Positions 8,436-16,870 of a stretch of DNA of 64,000 nucleotides are shown here, piece by piece. The translations under genes and the position numbers were made by a program. Numbering within the stretch: the stretch's first letter is position 1; every line of letters begins with the position of its first letter. The DNA is from JASJAR01 sp039198225. Lineage in GTDB: Bacteria > Pseudomonadota > Alphaproteobacteria > Rhodobacterales > Rhodobacteraceae. The notes beneath the pieces are model-generated. The model was not told the DNA's origin. It worked only from the letters and a program-made list of their open reading frames with translations, and did not search any database. Location: positions 1 to 64,000 of the forward strand of contig JBCCTQ010000011.1 of assembly GCA_039198225.1 (NCBI GenBank). The letters run 5' to 3'.

Positions 8436-9229
8436 CAGACCACTCCTTTGATCGAGTCGACCTGGGCTGAGGCTCCGGCCCTTAGAAAGCCCTGATCGGA
8501 TCCGTTCGGAACCAAAACTGCCCCGCTGGCACGCAACGCAGCAGCATCGCGACCCGGATACGGCAAAGCGCCAAACATCTTACCAGCGGCCTGAACCCGT
8601 CGCTGGATATCCTCGAATAGGGCGATGAATTCGGGATGTTCCCACTGGCGAAACAGCCCCATTGTCGCCGACAGATCATTGGGCCCAATGAAAATCCCGT
8701 CGAGCCTTTCAAGCGCCAAAAAGTCGTCCAACCTACTAGCGGCTTCGGGCGACTCGATTTGCGCGATTATGGACAGCGCCTCATTTGCCCGGTGAAAGTA
8801 GAGATCTGGTGAAAAGCCCCGGTCTGACGCGGCAATCGCGCCCACAGCTACGCCCCGGCGACCCTCAGGCGGAAAGACCGCGGCCTCAATCACGTGTCGG
8901 GCCTCTTCGGCAGTCTCGACCTGCGGCACTAGAAGGGCGTTGGCGCCAGCATCAAGCACACGCTTTGTCGCCGCTGCGCTATGATCTGGCAGTCGCGCAA
9001 AAACCGCGCAATCGGTATGTTCGATGGCCTGCACTTGGCGGATCAGTCCGTCGACACCGCCCGCGCCGTGTTCTAGGTCTACCAGGAGGTAATCTAGTCC
9101 AGCCTGCGCCATGAGGCCTGCTACTTCTGCAGATCCCAGAGTCGACCAAACCCCCGACGTCTGACGGCCGTCCTTCCAGGCTGATCTGAGCGCGATGCCC
9201 TTCTGCAGCGATCTTGGTAAAGCGCTCAT
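8435..9229 (-). CDS. HpcH/HpaI family 2-keto-3-deoxy sugar-acid aldolase
   Basis: A 264-residue class II (metal-dependent) aldolase of the HpcH/HpaI/YfaU family. The motifs are DYLLVDLEHG, the metal-ligand Glu in PQVETAEEA and FIGPNDLSATMG. YfaU-type members cleave 2-keto-3-deoxy-L-rhamnonate to pyruvate and L-lactaldehyde, which suits this operon. The start was placed at the ATG of the ATGA overlap with the small dehydratase gene (GGAG seven bases upstream). The frame runs on further upstream, but that stretch belongs to the neighbour in another frame. The aldehyde product would be oxidised by the dehydrogenase at 11591. Confidence 0.87.
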   Translation of the reverse strand: MSALPRSLQKGIALRSAWKDGRQTSGVWSTLGSAEVAGLMAQAGLDYLLVDLEHGAGGVDGLIRQVQAIEHTDCAVFARLPDHSAAATKRVLDAGANALLVPQVETAEEARHVIEAAVFPPEGRRGVAVGAIAASDRGFSPDLYFHRANEALSIIAQIESPEAASRLDDFLALERLDGIFIGPNDLSATMGLFRQWEHPEFIALFEDIQRRVQAAGKMFGALPYPGRDAAALRASGAVLVPNGSDQGFLRAGASAQVDSIKGVV

Positions 9230-9519
9230 TTCATGCTCCGGGAATTGGGCTGAGCGCGCAGGCTGCGAAGGTTGTGGGTGTGGACGTGATCGCCCTTTAT
9301 TATGGACGCCGTTGTCTGGCCTATCACGATGCCGCCGCGCCGAAGCGCTTCGCCCTCGGCCAGATCGCGTAAGGCGATCTTGTGATGGATCGGTATCGTG
9401 GCTCTTGCGGTCACGACAACTGCTCCATCGTCCGCCTGAACGGAACCGCCCGCAGGAGTCGCAGCCAATACGACCGCAACATCGTCCTGAGGATCGAGGC
9501 GCAGCGCCAGATGGGTCAT
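9226..9519 (-). CDS. UxaA-type dehydratase small (SAF-domain) subunit
   Basis: A 97-residue protein matching the N-terminal SAF domain of altronate/galactarate dehydratases, with the signature HHKIALRDLAEGEALRRGG and a conserved HTHNLRS near the end. In UxaA this domain is fused to the large catalytic domain. Here it is a separate gene overlapping the large subunit by four bases, as also occurs in sulfolactate sulfo-lyase SuyA/SuyB. It likely helps bind the sugar acid or metal in a two-subunit lyase. Altronate-like dehydration is favoured by context, but a SuyAB-like role cannot be excluded. Confidence 0.85.
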   Translation of the reverse strand: MTHLALRLDPQDDVAVVLAATPAGGSVQADDGAVVVTARATIPIHHKIALRDLAEGEALRRGGIVIGQTTASIIKGDHVHTHNLRSLRAQPNSRSMK

Positions 9520-10703
9520 AGCGTTGCTCCGAAACGGCTGAAGGCTTCGCTGCCCTCGCCCATGATCTCTCCGAAGGTAAGCATGCCTGAAGCCACCGCA
9601 GCCACATGGGTCAGTAGCCGATCCGTCACCTTATCGATGTCGCCCCCGGCCATCAGCTCCGAGCAATCGAAATCGACCTGTGTGTCCAGCCTTTTTGCAG
9701 TCTGCGCGTTCGCCGTGATCTTGATTGTCGGCATTAATGCGCTGGCATAGCTGTTGCCGCTGCCCGTCGAAAATAGCGCGATCTGGGCGCCGGCAGATGC
9801 AAAGCCCGTCAGTGATTCAGGTGAATAGCTCGGCTGATCCATGAGCCACAGCCCGGGTCCAGCCGGAGCCTCACCATGGGCCAGCATGCCTTGGATTTCT
9901 GCATTACCGGATTTCGCAATGGCTCCTGACGCCTTTTCCTCGATCGTTGTGAGCCCTTCTTCGATGTTGCGCCGGTTAGGGTTGACCCCCAAAAGATCGA
10001 CGCCGGCCCGCTGGGCCATCGCTTCGCGCCGCGCGACGGCCGTCAGTATGGCGCTGGCTACCTCGGGCGATGCAGCACGGTCGGCAAGCACCTTTTCGAC
10101 GCCCAGCCATTCGAGCGTTTCGCCCATGATGACGGTCCCGCCTGCCGAGATCACACGGTCGCTAAATTCGCCTATCAACCGGTTTGCGGCGATGCCCGAT
10201 GTCGGGTCGGACAGGCCGCATTCCACCGCAAAGCACAGATCACCAAGGGAGAAGGGTGTCCTGTGCAGAGTGGATGCGGCCTGTGCGAGCCGGGCCCCCG
10301 CCCGGACGATGCGCGCGCTCAACGCTCCGGAGTCATGCGCAACATCGTCGATGCAGATGCCCTCAAACGCGCGCCCTTCACGCTCCAACTTAGCGCTGAT
10401 TTCCTCTAGCCGCGTGCGATCCGCGCTGACCAGAACCACGGCCCCAGCATTCGGATGCATGGCGATACCCGACAAAAGGCGCGTCGCCGCCGCCAGATCT
10501 TCACCAACCAACCCCATGCCATAGGGGAAGCTCACCAGAACCGACCTCGGCACAGCCGCGCTGGCGCGCCTGGCGGCCATCTCGCTCAGCCCCGTCAGGT
10601 TCAAGATCACGAGGTTGTTTCGGACGCCTACCGCGCCGCTGTGGCGGGCGAATCCCGATAAACCAGCTTGGCTGCCCTCGATTGGAGCCGTGTGGATCAT
10701 CAA
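9516..10703 (-). CDS. UxaA-type dehydratase large subunit
   Basis: A 395-residue protein equivalent to the C-terminal domains of altronate hydrolase/galactarate dehydratase. Recognisable blocks are GAVGVRNNLVIL near the N-terminus, GGTVIMGETLEWLGVE around the middle and LTTIEEKASGAIAKSG, followed by a C-terminal block (IKITANAQTAKRL). The family is an iron-dependent dehydratase acting on aldonates. It is the first gene of the operon, 127 bases from the divergent regulator gene. It stands beside an enolase-family dehydratase, so the operon encodes two unrelated sugar-acid dehydratases, which may act on different stereoisomers. Confidence 0.86.
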   Translation of the reverse strand: MMIHTAPIEGSQAGLSGFARHSGAVGVRNNLVILNLTGLSEMAARRASAAVPRSVLVSFPYGMGLVGEDLAAATRLLSGIAMHPNAGAVVLVSADRTRLEEISAKLEREGRAFEGICIDDVAHDSGALSARIVRAGARLAQAASTLHRTPFSLGDLCFAVECGLSDPTSGIAANRLIGEFSDRVISAGGTVIMGETLEWLGVEKVLADRAASPEVASAILTAVARREAMAQRAGVDLLGVNPNRRNIEEGLTTIEEKASGAIAKSGNAEIQGMLAHGEAPAGPGLWLMDQPSYSPESLTGFASAGAQIALFSTGSGNSYASALMPTIKITANAQTAKRLDTQVDFDCSELMAGGDIDKVTDRLLTHVAAVASGMLTFGEIMGEGSEAFSRFGATL

Positions 10704-10746
10704 AAAGCACCCCCCTATTTTTGGCAGCTTACTCTGGGCGCTTTAC

Positions 10747-10756
10747 TGAGCGCTCA
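10747..10756. promoter_or_regulatory. Palindrome in the divergent promoter region; candidate GntR operator
   Basis: TGAGCGCTCA is a perfect 10-base palindrome in the 127-base gap between the divergent dehydratase and GntR genes. FCD-type GntR regulators bind short palindromes in such positions, so it is the best operator candidate seen. No second copy was found upstream of the aldehyde dehydrogenase. Assignment is inference. Confidence 0.35.
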
Positions 10757-10830
10757 AATAAGATTTAAGGTAGGTATTCACATGCCGACCCGAATGTGTC
10801 AAGTCTGCGGAAAGCCATCGAGGTAAGACA

Positions 10831-11526
10831 TTGCTAGAGATTGAGACCGACGTTTCCGACGACAACGCACCAACCGCCTCCTCCAGAAGTAACGCCCACC
10901 GCAAGATCATGGATGCCCTGCTTGCACGGCGAATTCGCCCCGGACACTTGGTCAGCCAGCGCGAAATTTCAGAGATCACAGGCGCCACCCTCCCGGCCGT
11001 TCGGGAGGCTCTGAAATGGCTCGAAGCCGAAAACGTGGTCCGTTTGATCCCGAAACGCGGCGTCTCAATCCGAGAGGTGACCCGCAAAGAAGTCGAGGAC
11101 GCCTACGATCTGCGCATCCTCATTGAGATGCAGGCCATCGGACACTACGTCCGCTCCGCCGATAGCGGCGAACTGGCCCGCCTGAGGGTGGAAACCGAAG
11201 ACCTGATCGCCGCCAACGCAGCCAAATCGGAACCGATCCTTGATCACTTCTCGCGCCGGATCGCGCTTGACGCGCTTTTGCACCATTGCATCGTCAAATC
11301 GTTAGAGAACCAATTGATCTCGGACGTGCATCAGAGCATCGAGACCGTGATGCTGCTCGCCCGGCTCAGTCTGCCACCACAGTTTCACGCCGACGGCCCT
11401 GCGTTCCACGAACACCGAAATCTGATCCAGAAGATCGCGGATCGCGACGAAACCGGTGCCCGCGACGCCCTGCTTTCGCATCTCCAAGGGGCCCGCGAGA
11501 GGGCCTCAAATTCGGTGAACCCTTAG
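10831..11526 (+). CDS. GntR-family regulator, FCD subfamily
   Basis: A 231-residue regulator. Residues about 20-85 are a winged helix typical of GntR (IMDALLARRIRPG, LVSQREISEITGATLPAVREAL, VRLIPKRGVSI). Residues about 95-225 form the all-helical FCD ligand-binding domain, with conserved Asp/Arg/His positions (DAYDLRILIE, HHCIVK, FHEHRNLI) that bind a metal and a sugar-acid-like effector. It is divergent from the sugar operon and precedes the aldehyde dehydrogenase, so it probably represses both. The start is TTG with GAGG about eight bases upstream; no in-frame ATG lies close by. Confidence 0.9.
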   Translation: MLEIETDVSDDNAPTASSRSNAHRKIMDALLARRIRPGHLVSQREISEITGATLPAVREALKWLEAENVVRLIPKRGVSIREVTRKEVEDAYDLRILIEMQAIGHYVRSADSGELARLRVETEDLIAANAAKSEPILDHFSRRIALDALLHHCIVKSLENQLISDVHQSIETVMLLARLSLPPQFHADGPAFHEHRNLIQKIADRDETGARDALLSHLQGARERASNSVNP

Positions 11527-11590
11527 CCCGCTACCGCCGCGGTGTAAGGGGCAAAACGGCCCGCCAATTCCCGTTCAAGAGGAGCAGCCC

Positions 11591-13012
11591 ATGACCCTTC
11601 AATACGACTACGCCATGAACGCCGGCCCCTTTTACGACACTCTAAACCCGGCCCGACCAGCGCAAAACATCGGCCGCTACGCTATCCCGAGCGAGGCCGA
11701 GACCGCTGCCATGATCGACCGCGCCAATGCCGCCGCCGCCCAATGGGCGCGTGTGCCGGGGCTCGAAAGGGGCGAGCGGCTGGATGCCTTCCTCGACACT
11801 GTCGTCAGCCGCGTAGACGAGATTGCCGAGGCGATCACGCTCGAACAGGGCAAAACCTTCACCGAGGCCCGTAATGAAACGCTCAAAGGCTGTGCCGAGG
11901 GCCGCTTCATGGTGGGCGAAGCTGCCCGCATGGGTGCCACCGCGATCGCAACTGGGCGTGCCGGTTTTTCCAATCAGATCCTGCGCCGCCCGCGGGGTGT
12001 GATTTTTTGCATCTCGCCCTGGAACTTTCCAGCGATGACGCCCCTACGCAAAATGTGCCCGGCCATTGCATGCGGCAATGCGGTGATTATGAAGCCCTCC
12101 CAGTACACCCCCGCCGCCTCCTTCCTCTTGGCCGATATCGCCCGAGAATTCCTTCCCAAGGATCTCTTCCAGATCGCAATGGTCAGTGGTCGTTCGGCGT
12201 CCAAGATCATCGCCGAAGGCGACATTCATGGGCTCAGTTTTACCGGCTCGGTTGAGGTCGGCCGCCTTGTTTATGCCGCCGCCGCACAAAACCTGATCCC
12301 GGTGCAGCTAGAACTTGGCGGAAAGAACGCCGTAATCATCAACGATACCGACGACCTGGAGGGCACTATCCAACAAGTTGCGGGCGCAGCGCTCCAGACA
12401 AGCGGTCAGCGGTGCACTGCAATCAGCCGGGTTCTCATCCAAAAGGACCTCGCTAAACGGGCAGGCGACCTCCTCGCTGCAACAGCGGACGCAACCAGGC
12501 TCGGCGATGGCATGGACGCCGACACCCAAATGGGACCCCTATGCAATCTGCCGCATTGGGAGGGGGTCATCGCAAACACCAACAAAGCGATCAGCGAAGG
12601 AGCGCGCCCCCTCGCCGGGGGCGGCCCGCCCGAGGGCGCAGGCCTCGACGGCGGCTTTTTCTTCCGCCCCACGATCCTCGGCAGGGTCAATCATCAAAGC
12701 ACAGCGTCTCAGACCGAAATATTCGGCCCGGTCCTTTCTGTGCTGGAGTATGAAAGCTTCGATGACGCGATCACGATGCTCAACGGCACCGAATTCGGCC
12801 TGACGTCAGCGCTCTTTTCCAACAATAACGCTTATGTTCAGCGCTTCCTCCGAGAAAGCGATAACGGAATGCTGCACGTCAATCACGGCACTATTCCCGA
12901 CAACAATATGCCATTTGGTGGAGTGAAGAATTCTGGCGTTGGCCCCTTTTCTGTCGGACCTACAGCGATCAATTTTTATACTTCTGAGCAGGCCGCATAC
13001 GTTACTTCGTAA
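11591..13012 (+). CDS. NAD(P)-dependent aldehyde dehydrogenase
   Basis: A 473-residue aldehyde dehydrogenase of full length. The catalytic Cys275 is in SGQRCTA, the general base Glu241 in LELGGKN and the oxyanion Asn145 in SPWNFP. The cofactor loop is SFTGSVEVGRL. An AGGAG lies nine bases before the ATG. It follows the GntR gene by 64 bases on the same strand and is probably co-regulated with the divergent sugar operon. The likely substrate is lactaldehyde released by the aldolase. Relatives also act on succinate or alpha-ketoglutarate semialdehyde, so substrate is inferred from context. Confidence 0.9.
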   Translation: MTLQYDYAMNAGPFYDTLNPARPAQNIGRYAIPSEAETAAMIDRANAAAAQWARVPGLERGERLDAFLDTVVSRVDEIAEAITLEQGKTFTEARNETLKGCAEGRFMVGEAARMGATAIATGRAGFSNQILRRPRGVIFCISPWNFPAMTPLRKMCPAIACGNAVIMKPSQYTPAASFLLADIAREFLPKDLFQIAMVSGRSASKIIAEGDIHGLSFTGSVEVGRLVYAAAAQNLIPVQLELGGKNAVIINDTDDLEGTIQQVAGAALQTSGQRCTAISRVLIQKDLAKRAGDLLAATADATRLGDGMDADTQMGPLCNLPHWEGVIANTNKAISEGARPLAGGGPPEGAGLDGGFFFRPTILGRVNHQSTASQTEIFGPVLSVLEYESFDDAITMLNGTEFGLTSALFSNNNAYVQRFLRESDNGMLHVNHGTIPDNNMPFGGVKNSGVGPFSVGPTAINFYTSEQAAYVTS

Positions 13013-13014
13013 AA

Positions 13015-13047
13015 AGAGAGGCAGCGCTTTTCCCTAGAAGCCTCTCT
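13015..13047. terminator. Hairpin between converging genes
   Basis: An 8-base stem (AGAGAGGC with GCCTCTCT) with a 17-base loop begins three bases after the aldehyde dehydrogenase stop. No T-run follows, so it is a weak terminator candidate. The rest of the gap to 13272 shows only the degenerate repeat copy B. Confidence 0.35.
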
Positions 13048-13084
13048 GACGTTTCGGCCCATTGCGGCCACTCGACCATGGGGA

Positions 13085-13125
13085 TGGATGCTGCGATCGC
13101 AGCCCGCTTTCCAGACATTCGCTGC
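13085..13125. repeat. Degenerate intergenic repeat, copy B
   Basis: Partner of the sequence at 1091-1130: GGATGCTGCGAT, then GCAGC, then ATTCGCTGC in the same order with a one-base difference in spacing. It lies in the 260-base gap after the aldehyde dehydrogenase gene. Confidence 0.3.
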
Positions 13126-13272
13126 AACAGCACCATACAAAGGACCACCGACGTCGGGACCGCAGGACAAACCGGTCATTGAATAGCACCTCCTTAGAGA
13201 CTGCTTTTGGGAACAGCCAAACCAACATACCCGTTCGCCGTCCGTTGTCCCAATAACCTCGGTCCAAGGGTT

Positions 13273-14244
13273 TTATGCTTGTTCGGCTAACCAAGCACGT
13301 GGGGGGCTTCCGACGACACGAAGAAATTCGCGGTTAAAATTCGATTTGGTGTTGAAACCGGATAGTAGCATCGCGTTGGTGACGGTCTCACCTTTCAGCA
13401 TGGCTTCTTGAGCCGCTGTGATCCGCGCTTTGTTAATAAAGCGGGACACATTCTCTCCTGTCGTCAAGTTGATCGTCTCCGACAATGATTTCGATGGCAC
13501 GCCCATTTTGCGCGACAGCCTGGCCAATGTCAGGTCAGGGTCGAGATACGGCTTTTGTTCTGTCATGAAGGTTTGAACGCGGTCCCAGATTTCGTTGTCG
13601 GCAATTTTTACCTTGGGTGTTTCGCCGAGCTGGCCATCGGTGACAGCTTGCAAGTGTGGGGAAAAACTTAGCGCCCCAATGATCAGGAGGTTGCCCACCG
13701 AAAACATGCTGATGATCCATAGCCGCAGTTCTGCATAGCCCACCATTTGGGATGCGACGATCAGGACATCGCTGAGCGCCGAAGCGATCAAGGCCGCTCC
13801 GATGACAAGCCAAATCTGTGCGGGTAAGTCACCGCTGGCCAAGAGCGCATCAGGTTGCGCATCGGCACCGTCTTTTGCAGAGGTCACAACCATTATGCCG
13901 TAGACCACGAAAAGACCTGGCAGCAGCACATCGAGAAACCGGGGGGCAACAAGAAGAGCCGCAGCTGCGGTCAACGGTCCAAGCCCGTGCAGGATGTCGG
14001 CACGAGACACGTGGTTTCGATACGCAATCCAAGCTGCCGGAGGGATCAACGAAGCCAAGAGTGGTTGAACGATGCGCATGCTGGCGACGCCGTAGTGTTG
14101 GCTGAGCGCAATGATCAATGACTGAGCGGCACATAACATAAGTAGCAAGATGATTGGGCTGGCATGTCCCCTCTGCCACCACAGCCGAAGACCGGCAAAG
14201 CCAAGCACGCAGGCCACGAACACTGGAATTGGAAAGGTTGGCAC
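13273..14244 (-). CDS. AraC-family regulator with membrane-embedded N-terminal domain
   Basis: About 323 residues. The first half (about residues 1-190) is a series of hydrophobic segments consistent with roughly six or seven membrane helices. The last 110 residues are an AraC-type double helix-turn-helix (LTLARLSRKMGVPSKSLSETI; NAMLLSGFNTKSNFNREFLRV). This is the layout of membrane-anchored AraC regulators that sense an envelope or external signal. The frame stays open to 14553, overlapping the divergent esterase. I chose the GTG at 14244 because GGAG lies seven bases upstream and the next residues open the first membrane helix. The divergent esterase gene 136 bases away is the obvious target. 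Confidence 0.82.
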   Translation of the reverse strand: MPTFPIPVFVACVLGFAGLRLWWQRGHASPIILLLMLCAAQSLIIALSQHYGVASMRIVQPLLASLIPPAAWIAYRNHVSRADILHGLGPLTAAAALLVAPRFLDVLLPGLFVVYGIMVVTSAKDGADAQPDALLASGDLPAQIWLVIGAALIASALSDVLIVASQMVGYAELRLWIISMFSVGNLLIIGALSFSPHLQAVTDGQLGETPKVKIADNEIWDRVQTFMTEQKPYLDPDLTLARLSRKMGVPSKSLSETINLTTGENVSRFINKARITAAQEAMLKGETVTNAMLLSGFNTKSNFNREFLRVVGSPPRAWLAEQA

Positions 14245-14380
14245 GTCGTTGCTCCACAGGATTTCAGCCTTGGATAGTCCTAGAACCAGATCATGACGAC
14301 CTAAAACCGGATTTAGGACGCCGATATCGGACCTTGCAGGCAGTGAGGGGGCATCAACTCGATTATCAACGGAGAATGAA

Positions 14381-15391
14381 ATGAAAACGATCCTATCATC
14401 TGCTGCGCTTGCCTGTTGCGCGTCCCACGCCCATGCCGATGTGGCCGGGGTGCAAATCACCGAAGTGTTCATGCCGCACCACGGTGCCACGAGCAGGGTG
14501 GCGATCTGGTATCCCAGCACCTCCGAACACCCGCCGACGCTATACGCCAACAATCCGGTATTCGAGGGTGTTGAGGCTCATCTGGACGCGACTCTATCGC
14601 AGGGCCAGCATCCTGTAGTCCTGTTCAGCCACGGTATGGGCGGGACGGATCGCGCGCAGGCGTGGCTTGCCTCCGCCTTAGCGCAACGCGGCGTGATCAC
14701 CGTGTCGGTCAACCATGCCAACTCCACCTGGGGAGATTTCGATATGTCTAAAGGCGTTGCCCATTGGACCCGCGCGCAGGACATGAGCGCCGCTCTGGAC
14801 GCGCTCGTTGATATGCCTAGCTTTTCGGACGGCCTCGATACGTCCCGAATTATGGCTGCGGGGTTTTCATATGGCGGGTGGACGGCTTTGTCCCTTGGCG
14901 GGGCGACTGGCAACCATGACGGGGTCGTTGATGCCTGCATGACCTATACGGATATGGAGGCCTGCGGGCTGCTCCTGTCAGACGAGGTAAATATGCAGGG
15001 GCTCGATCCCGAGGTCTGGAACGCCAGCTATGCGGATGATCGCGTCACCCATGTCGCCGCGATTGACCCGGGCTTTGTCTGGGGGTTGGAGTCATCGGAT
15101 ATCGCTAACCTTGTCCCTGAAACGCTTGTGATCGGCTTTGGCCGTGGTGGCGAACGGATGCTTGCAACGGACTTTGATCGCAGCGGGCTTACGGCCTTGC
15201 TTGGGGACAGAAGGATTGAGCGGTTTGACATCGCGTACCACTTCAGCGCGATGCCGATCTGCACCGAAGCTGGCGAAGCGATTTTGGCGGAAGAGAATGA
15301 TGATCCGGTGTGCACTGACCCAGAAGGATCAAATCGTGAAGCGATTCATGCAAGCATCATTGGCATGATTGCAGAAGAACTCGGCCTTTAA
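14381..15391 (+). CDS. Secreted alpha/beta-hydrolase, dienelactone-hydrolase/PAF-acetylhydrolase-like
   Basis: A 336-residue hydrolase with a short signal peptide (residues 1-19, ending SHAHA). The oxyanion-hole motif HGMGG is at 84-88, the nucleophile elbow GFSYGG places Ser163, and a late His occurs in the AYHFS stretch. Six or more cysteines in the mature part fit a periplasmic disulfide-bonded enzyme. It probably cleaves esters or lactones outside the cytoplasm. It is divergent from the membrane AraC regulator, suggesting substrate-induced expression. The exact substrate is unknown. Confidence 0.8.
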   Translation: MKTILSSAALACCASHAHADVAGVQITEVFMPHHGATSRVAIWYPSTSEHPPTLYANNPVFEGVEAHLDATLSQGQHPVVLFSHGMGGTDRAQAWLASALAQRGVITVSVNHANSTWGDFDMSKGVAHWTRAQDMSAALDALVDMPSFSDGLDTSRIMAAGFSYGGWTALSLGGATGNHDGVVDACMTYTDMEACGLLLSDEVNMQGLDPEVWNASYADDRVTHVAAIDPGFVWGLESSDIANLVPETLVIGFGRGGERMLATDFDRSGLTALLGDRRIERFDIAYHFSAMPICTEAGEAILAEENDDPVCTDPEGSNREAIHASIIGMIAEELGL

Positions 15392-15568
15392 AAAACGCTG
15401 CTCGCCTCTCAGTGCGGGCAGCCAAAACAGACAACAAGACATTCTCACGCGACGCAGCATCTGTCGAAATGGGCTCAAAGCCGACTTGGGGTGCTGCAGC
15501 ACGGCCGATCCAGGTTCGGACGAACGTTCAGCGGGACATAGCTGCTGTTAGGCTAATGGCAGCTTTTG

Positions 15569-15970
15569 GTGAGTGGACACCGTCAACCTGACTTCGAAGT
15601 CGTCCCGTCTGACGGCATCGCACGGGTCGAAGTCTCATCGCTGGATTTTGCGGATACGAACGGTGGTATCGCGCGATTTGAAAAGCGCGGCGAGAATGAA
15701 TCCATCTACGGATTTCTGGATCGGCGTTTGGGAAACACATCACCGTTGCGAGCGGGCGGCTGGACAATCCTCGCGGCAACGATCCGGATCATTCTCGCCG
15801 CTCAAGAGGGCAAACGCCAACGCACCTTGACCGTGACCCTGCGCCTGCCAAACACAACGACCTCTCCGAACACGACCGAAAGTGACAGGCAGTTTATCTT
15901 TGGATTGCTGGAGCGATGGGGCCTTCTCGCGCCTGCGTTCGAAGAGTTCGATGTTCTGGAGGCAGGGTAA
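15569..15970 (+). CDS. Unrecognised element-borne protein, first of a gene pair
   Basis: About 133 residues from a GTG start (a TTG one codon earlier is equivalent); no convincing ribosome-binding site was seen. I do not recognise a family. The sequence is soluble and mixed alpha/beta-like, with DSHIHIWD-type or other catalytic motifs absent, a Thr/Asn-rich linker (NTTTSPNTTESD) at about 95-108 and a helical, acidic C-terminus. Its stop codon abuts the next gene start directly, so the two are almost certainly co-expressed. Position in a tRNA-linked element suggests cargo such as a defence or exclusion function, but nothing in the sequence shows this. Confidence 0.6.
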   Translation: MSGHRQPDFEVVPSDGIARVEVSSLDFADTNGGIARFEKRGENESIYGFLDRRLGNTSPLRAGGWTILAATIRIILAAQEGKRQRTLTVTLRLPNTTTSPNTTESDRQFIFGLLERWGLLAPAFEEFDVLEAG

Positions 15971-16789
15971 GTGCAACCCATCGCGTTGCTTTGTGAGATC
16001 ATAGCACAAGGGCGAAAAGTTGCCGCCTCGGCTTACACTGATGTACCAAGTTTTGCGGCTCTTTTGACCGACGGCTTTCTTGAAACAGCTGGTGTGATCC
16101 AGTCTATTCCTTGCTCGAACTGCGACGCATTGCACGATGCCGAGATAGTTCATCATGACGGGCGCGCCGGGTACTTTTGTGCTGAAGCGGGGTTCATTCC
16201 TGTCGGAATGAGCGAGATCAGCGCGGTCCGCGCCGGTGTGCCTATGATCATTGCTGCGCTGGCCGACGCCTTCGAATGTCGCGCGCGGAAGTCCTCGCCT
16301 ATAGCAGGCGCCACTTGGCGTGTCGGCCGTGTGGCGAGCGACACGGGCGATCTTGTGATCTATTTCCATCCTACCTTGCAGACCGCGAACGACGTGACGG
16401 ACGTTTTAGCCGCGCTGGCACTTGAACCGGGATCGACCTACCGACTGATCCTGTCGGGGACCGGCGATTTGCAGATGCCGGGAATGAAGACCGTGCCATT
16501 ATCCGAAGTGATCGAGCTTGATACACCGGGCGCCGGGTTTCGGCCCATTGCCGATCTCCGGGACTTAGTTGGGGCTCCGCGCAAGAACCCAGGTGGCGCG
16601 CCGAGCCGCTATGGGGAGGCGCTAACCAGGTTGATCAATGAGCGCATGACGAGTGGAATGGCTTTCGAGGGCCGCAACGCGGAAGCCAAAGCTGTTCTTT
16701 CCAAATTCATTGAGTTGAACCCCGGTCAAAAGCCTCCCTCAACCTCTCTCGTTCGCGACTACGTCAGCAAGATGCGCACTGGACAATAA
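15971..16789 (+). CDS. Unrecognised element-borne protein with possible zinc-binding N-terminus
   Basis: A 272-residue protein with a GTG start and a strong GGAGG eight bases upstream, inside the preceding gene. Cys48 and Cys51 (PCSNC), His55 and Cys70 (YFC) could form one zinc site. The middle (about 110-170) has a predicted alpha/beta pattern (LVIYFHPTLQ; TYRLILSGTG). The tail from about 195 is basic and helical (RYGEALTRLINERM) and may bind nucleic acid. I know no named family with this arrangement. It is translationally coupled to the gene before it and precedes the excisionase-like gene by 81 bases. Confidence 0.65.
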   Translation: MQPIALLCEIIAQGRKVAASAYTDVPSFAALLTDGFLETAGVIQSIPCSNCDALHDAEIVHHDGRAGYFCAEAGFIPVGMSEISAVRAGVPMIIAALADAFECRARKSSPIAGATWRVGRVASDTGDLVIYFHPTLQTANDVTDVLAALALEPGSTYRLILSGTGDLQMPGMKTVPLSEVIELDTPGAGFRPIADLRDLVGAPRKNPGGAPSRYGEALTRLINERMTSGMAFEGRNAEAKAVLSKFIELNPGQKPPSTSLVRDYVSKMRTGQ

Positions 16790-16870
16790 CTGGACAGAAA
16801 CCTCGCTTCTGTTCCTGTCTGACTTGCGTCCGTCAGGGTCCGCTCATGCTCTTACACAGGAGAATGAGCC

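Noticed and set aside
15369..15551. 60-codon plus-strand frame overlapping the esterase end
   Set aside because: It starts inside the esterase gene, lacks a ribosome site and has no domain; the gap 15392-15568 shows nothing that I can support.
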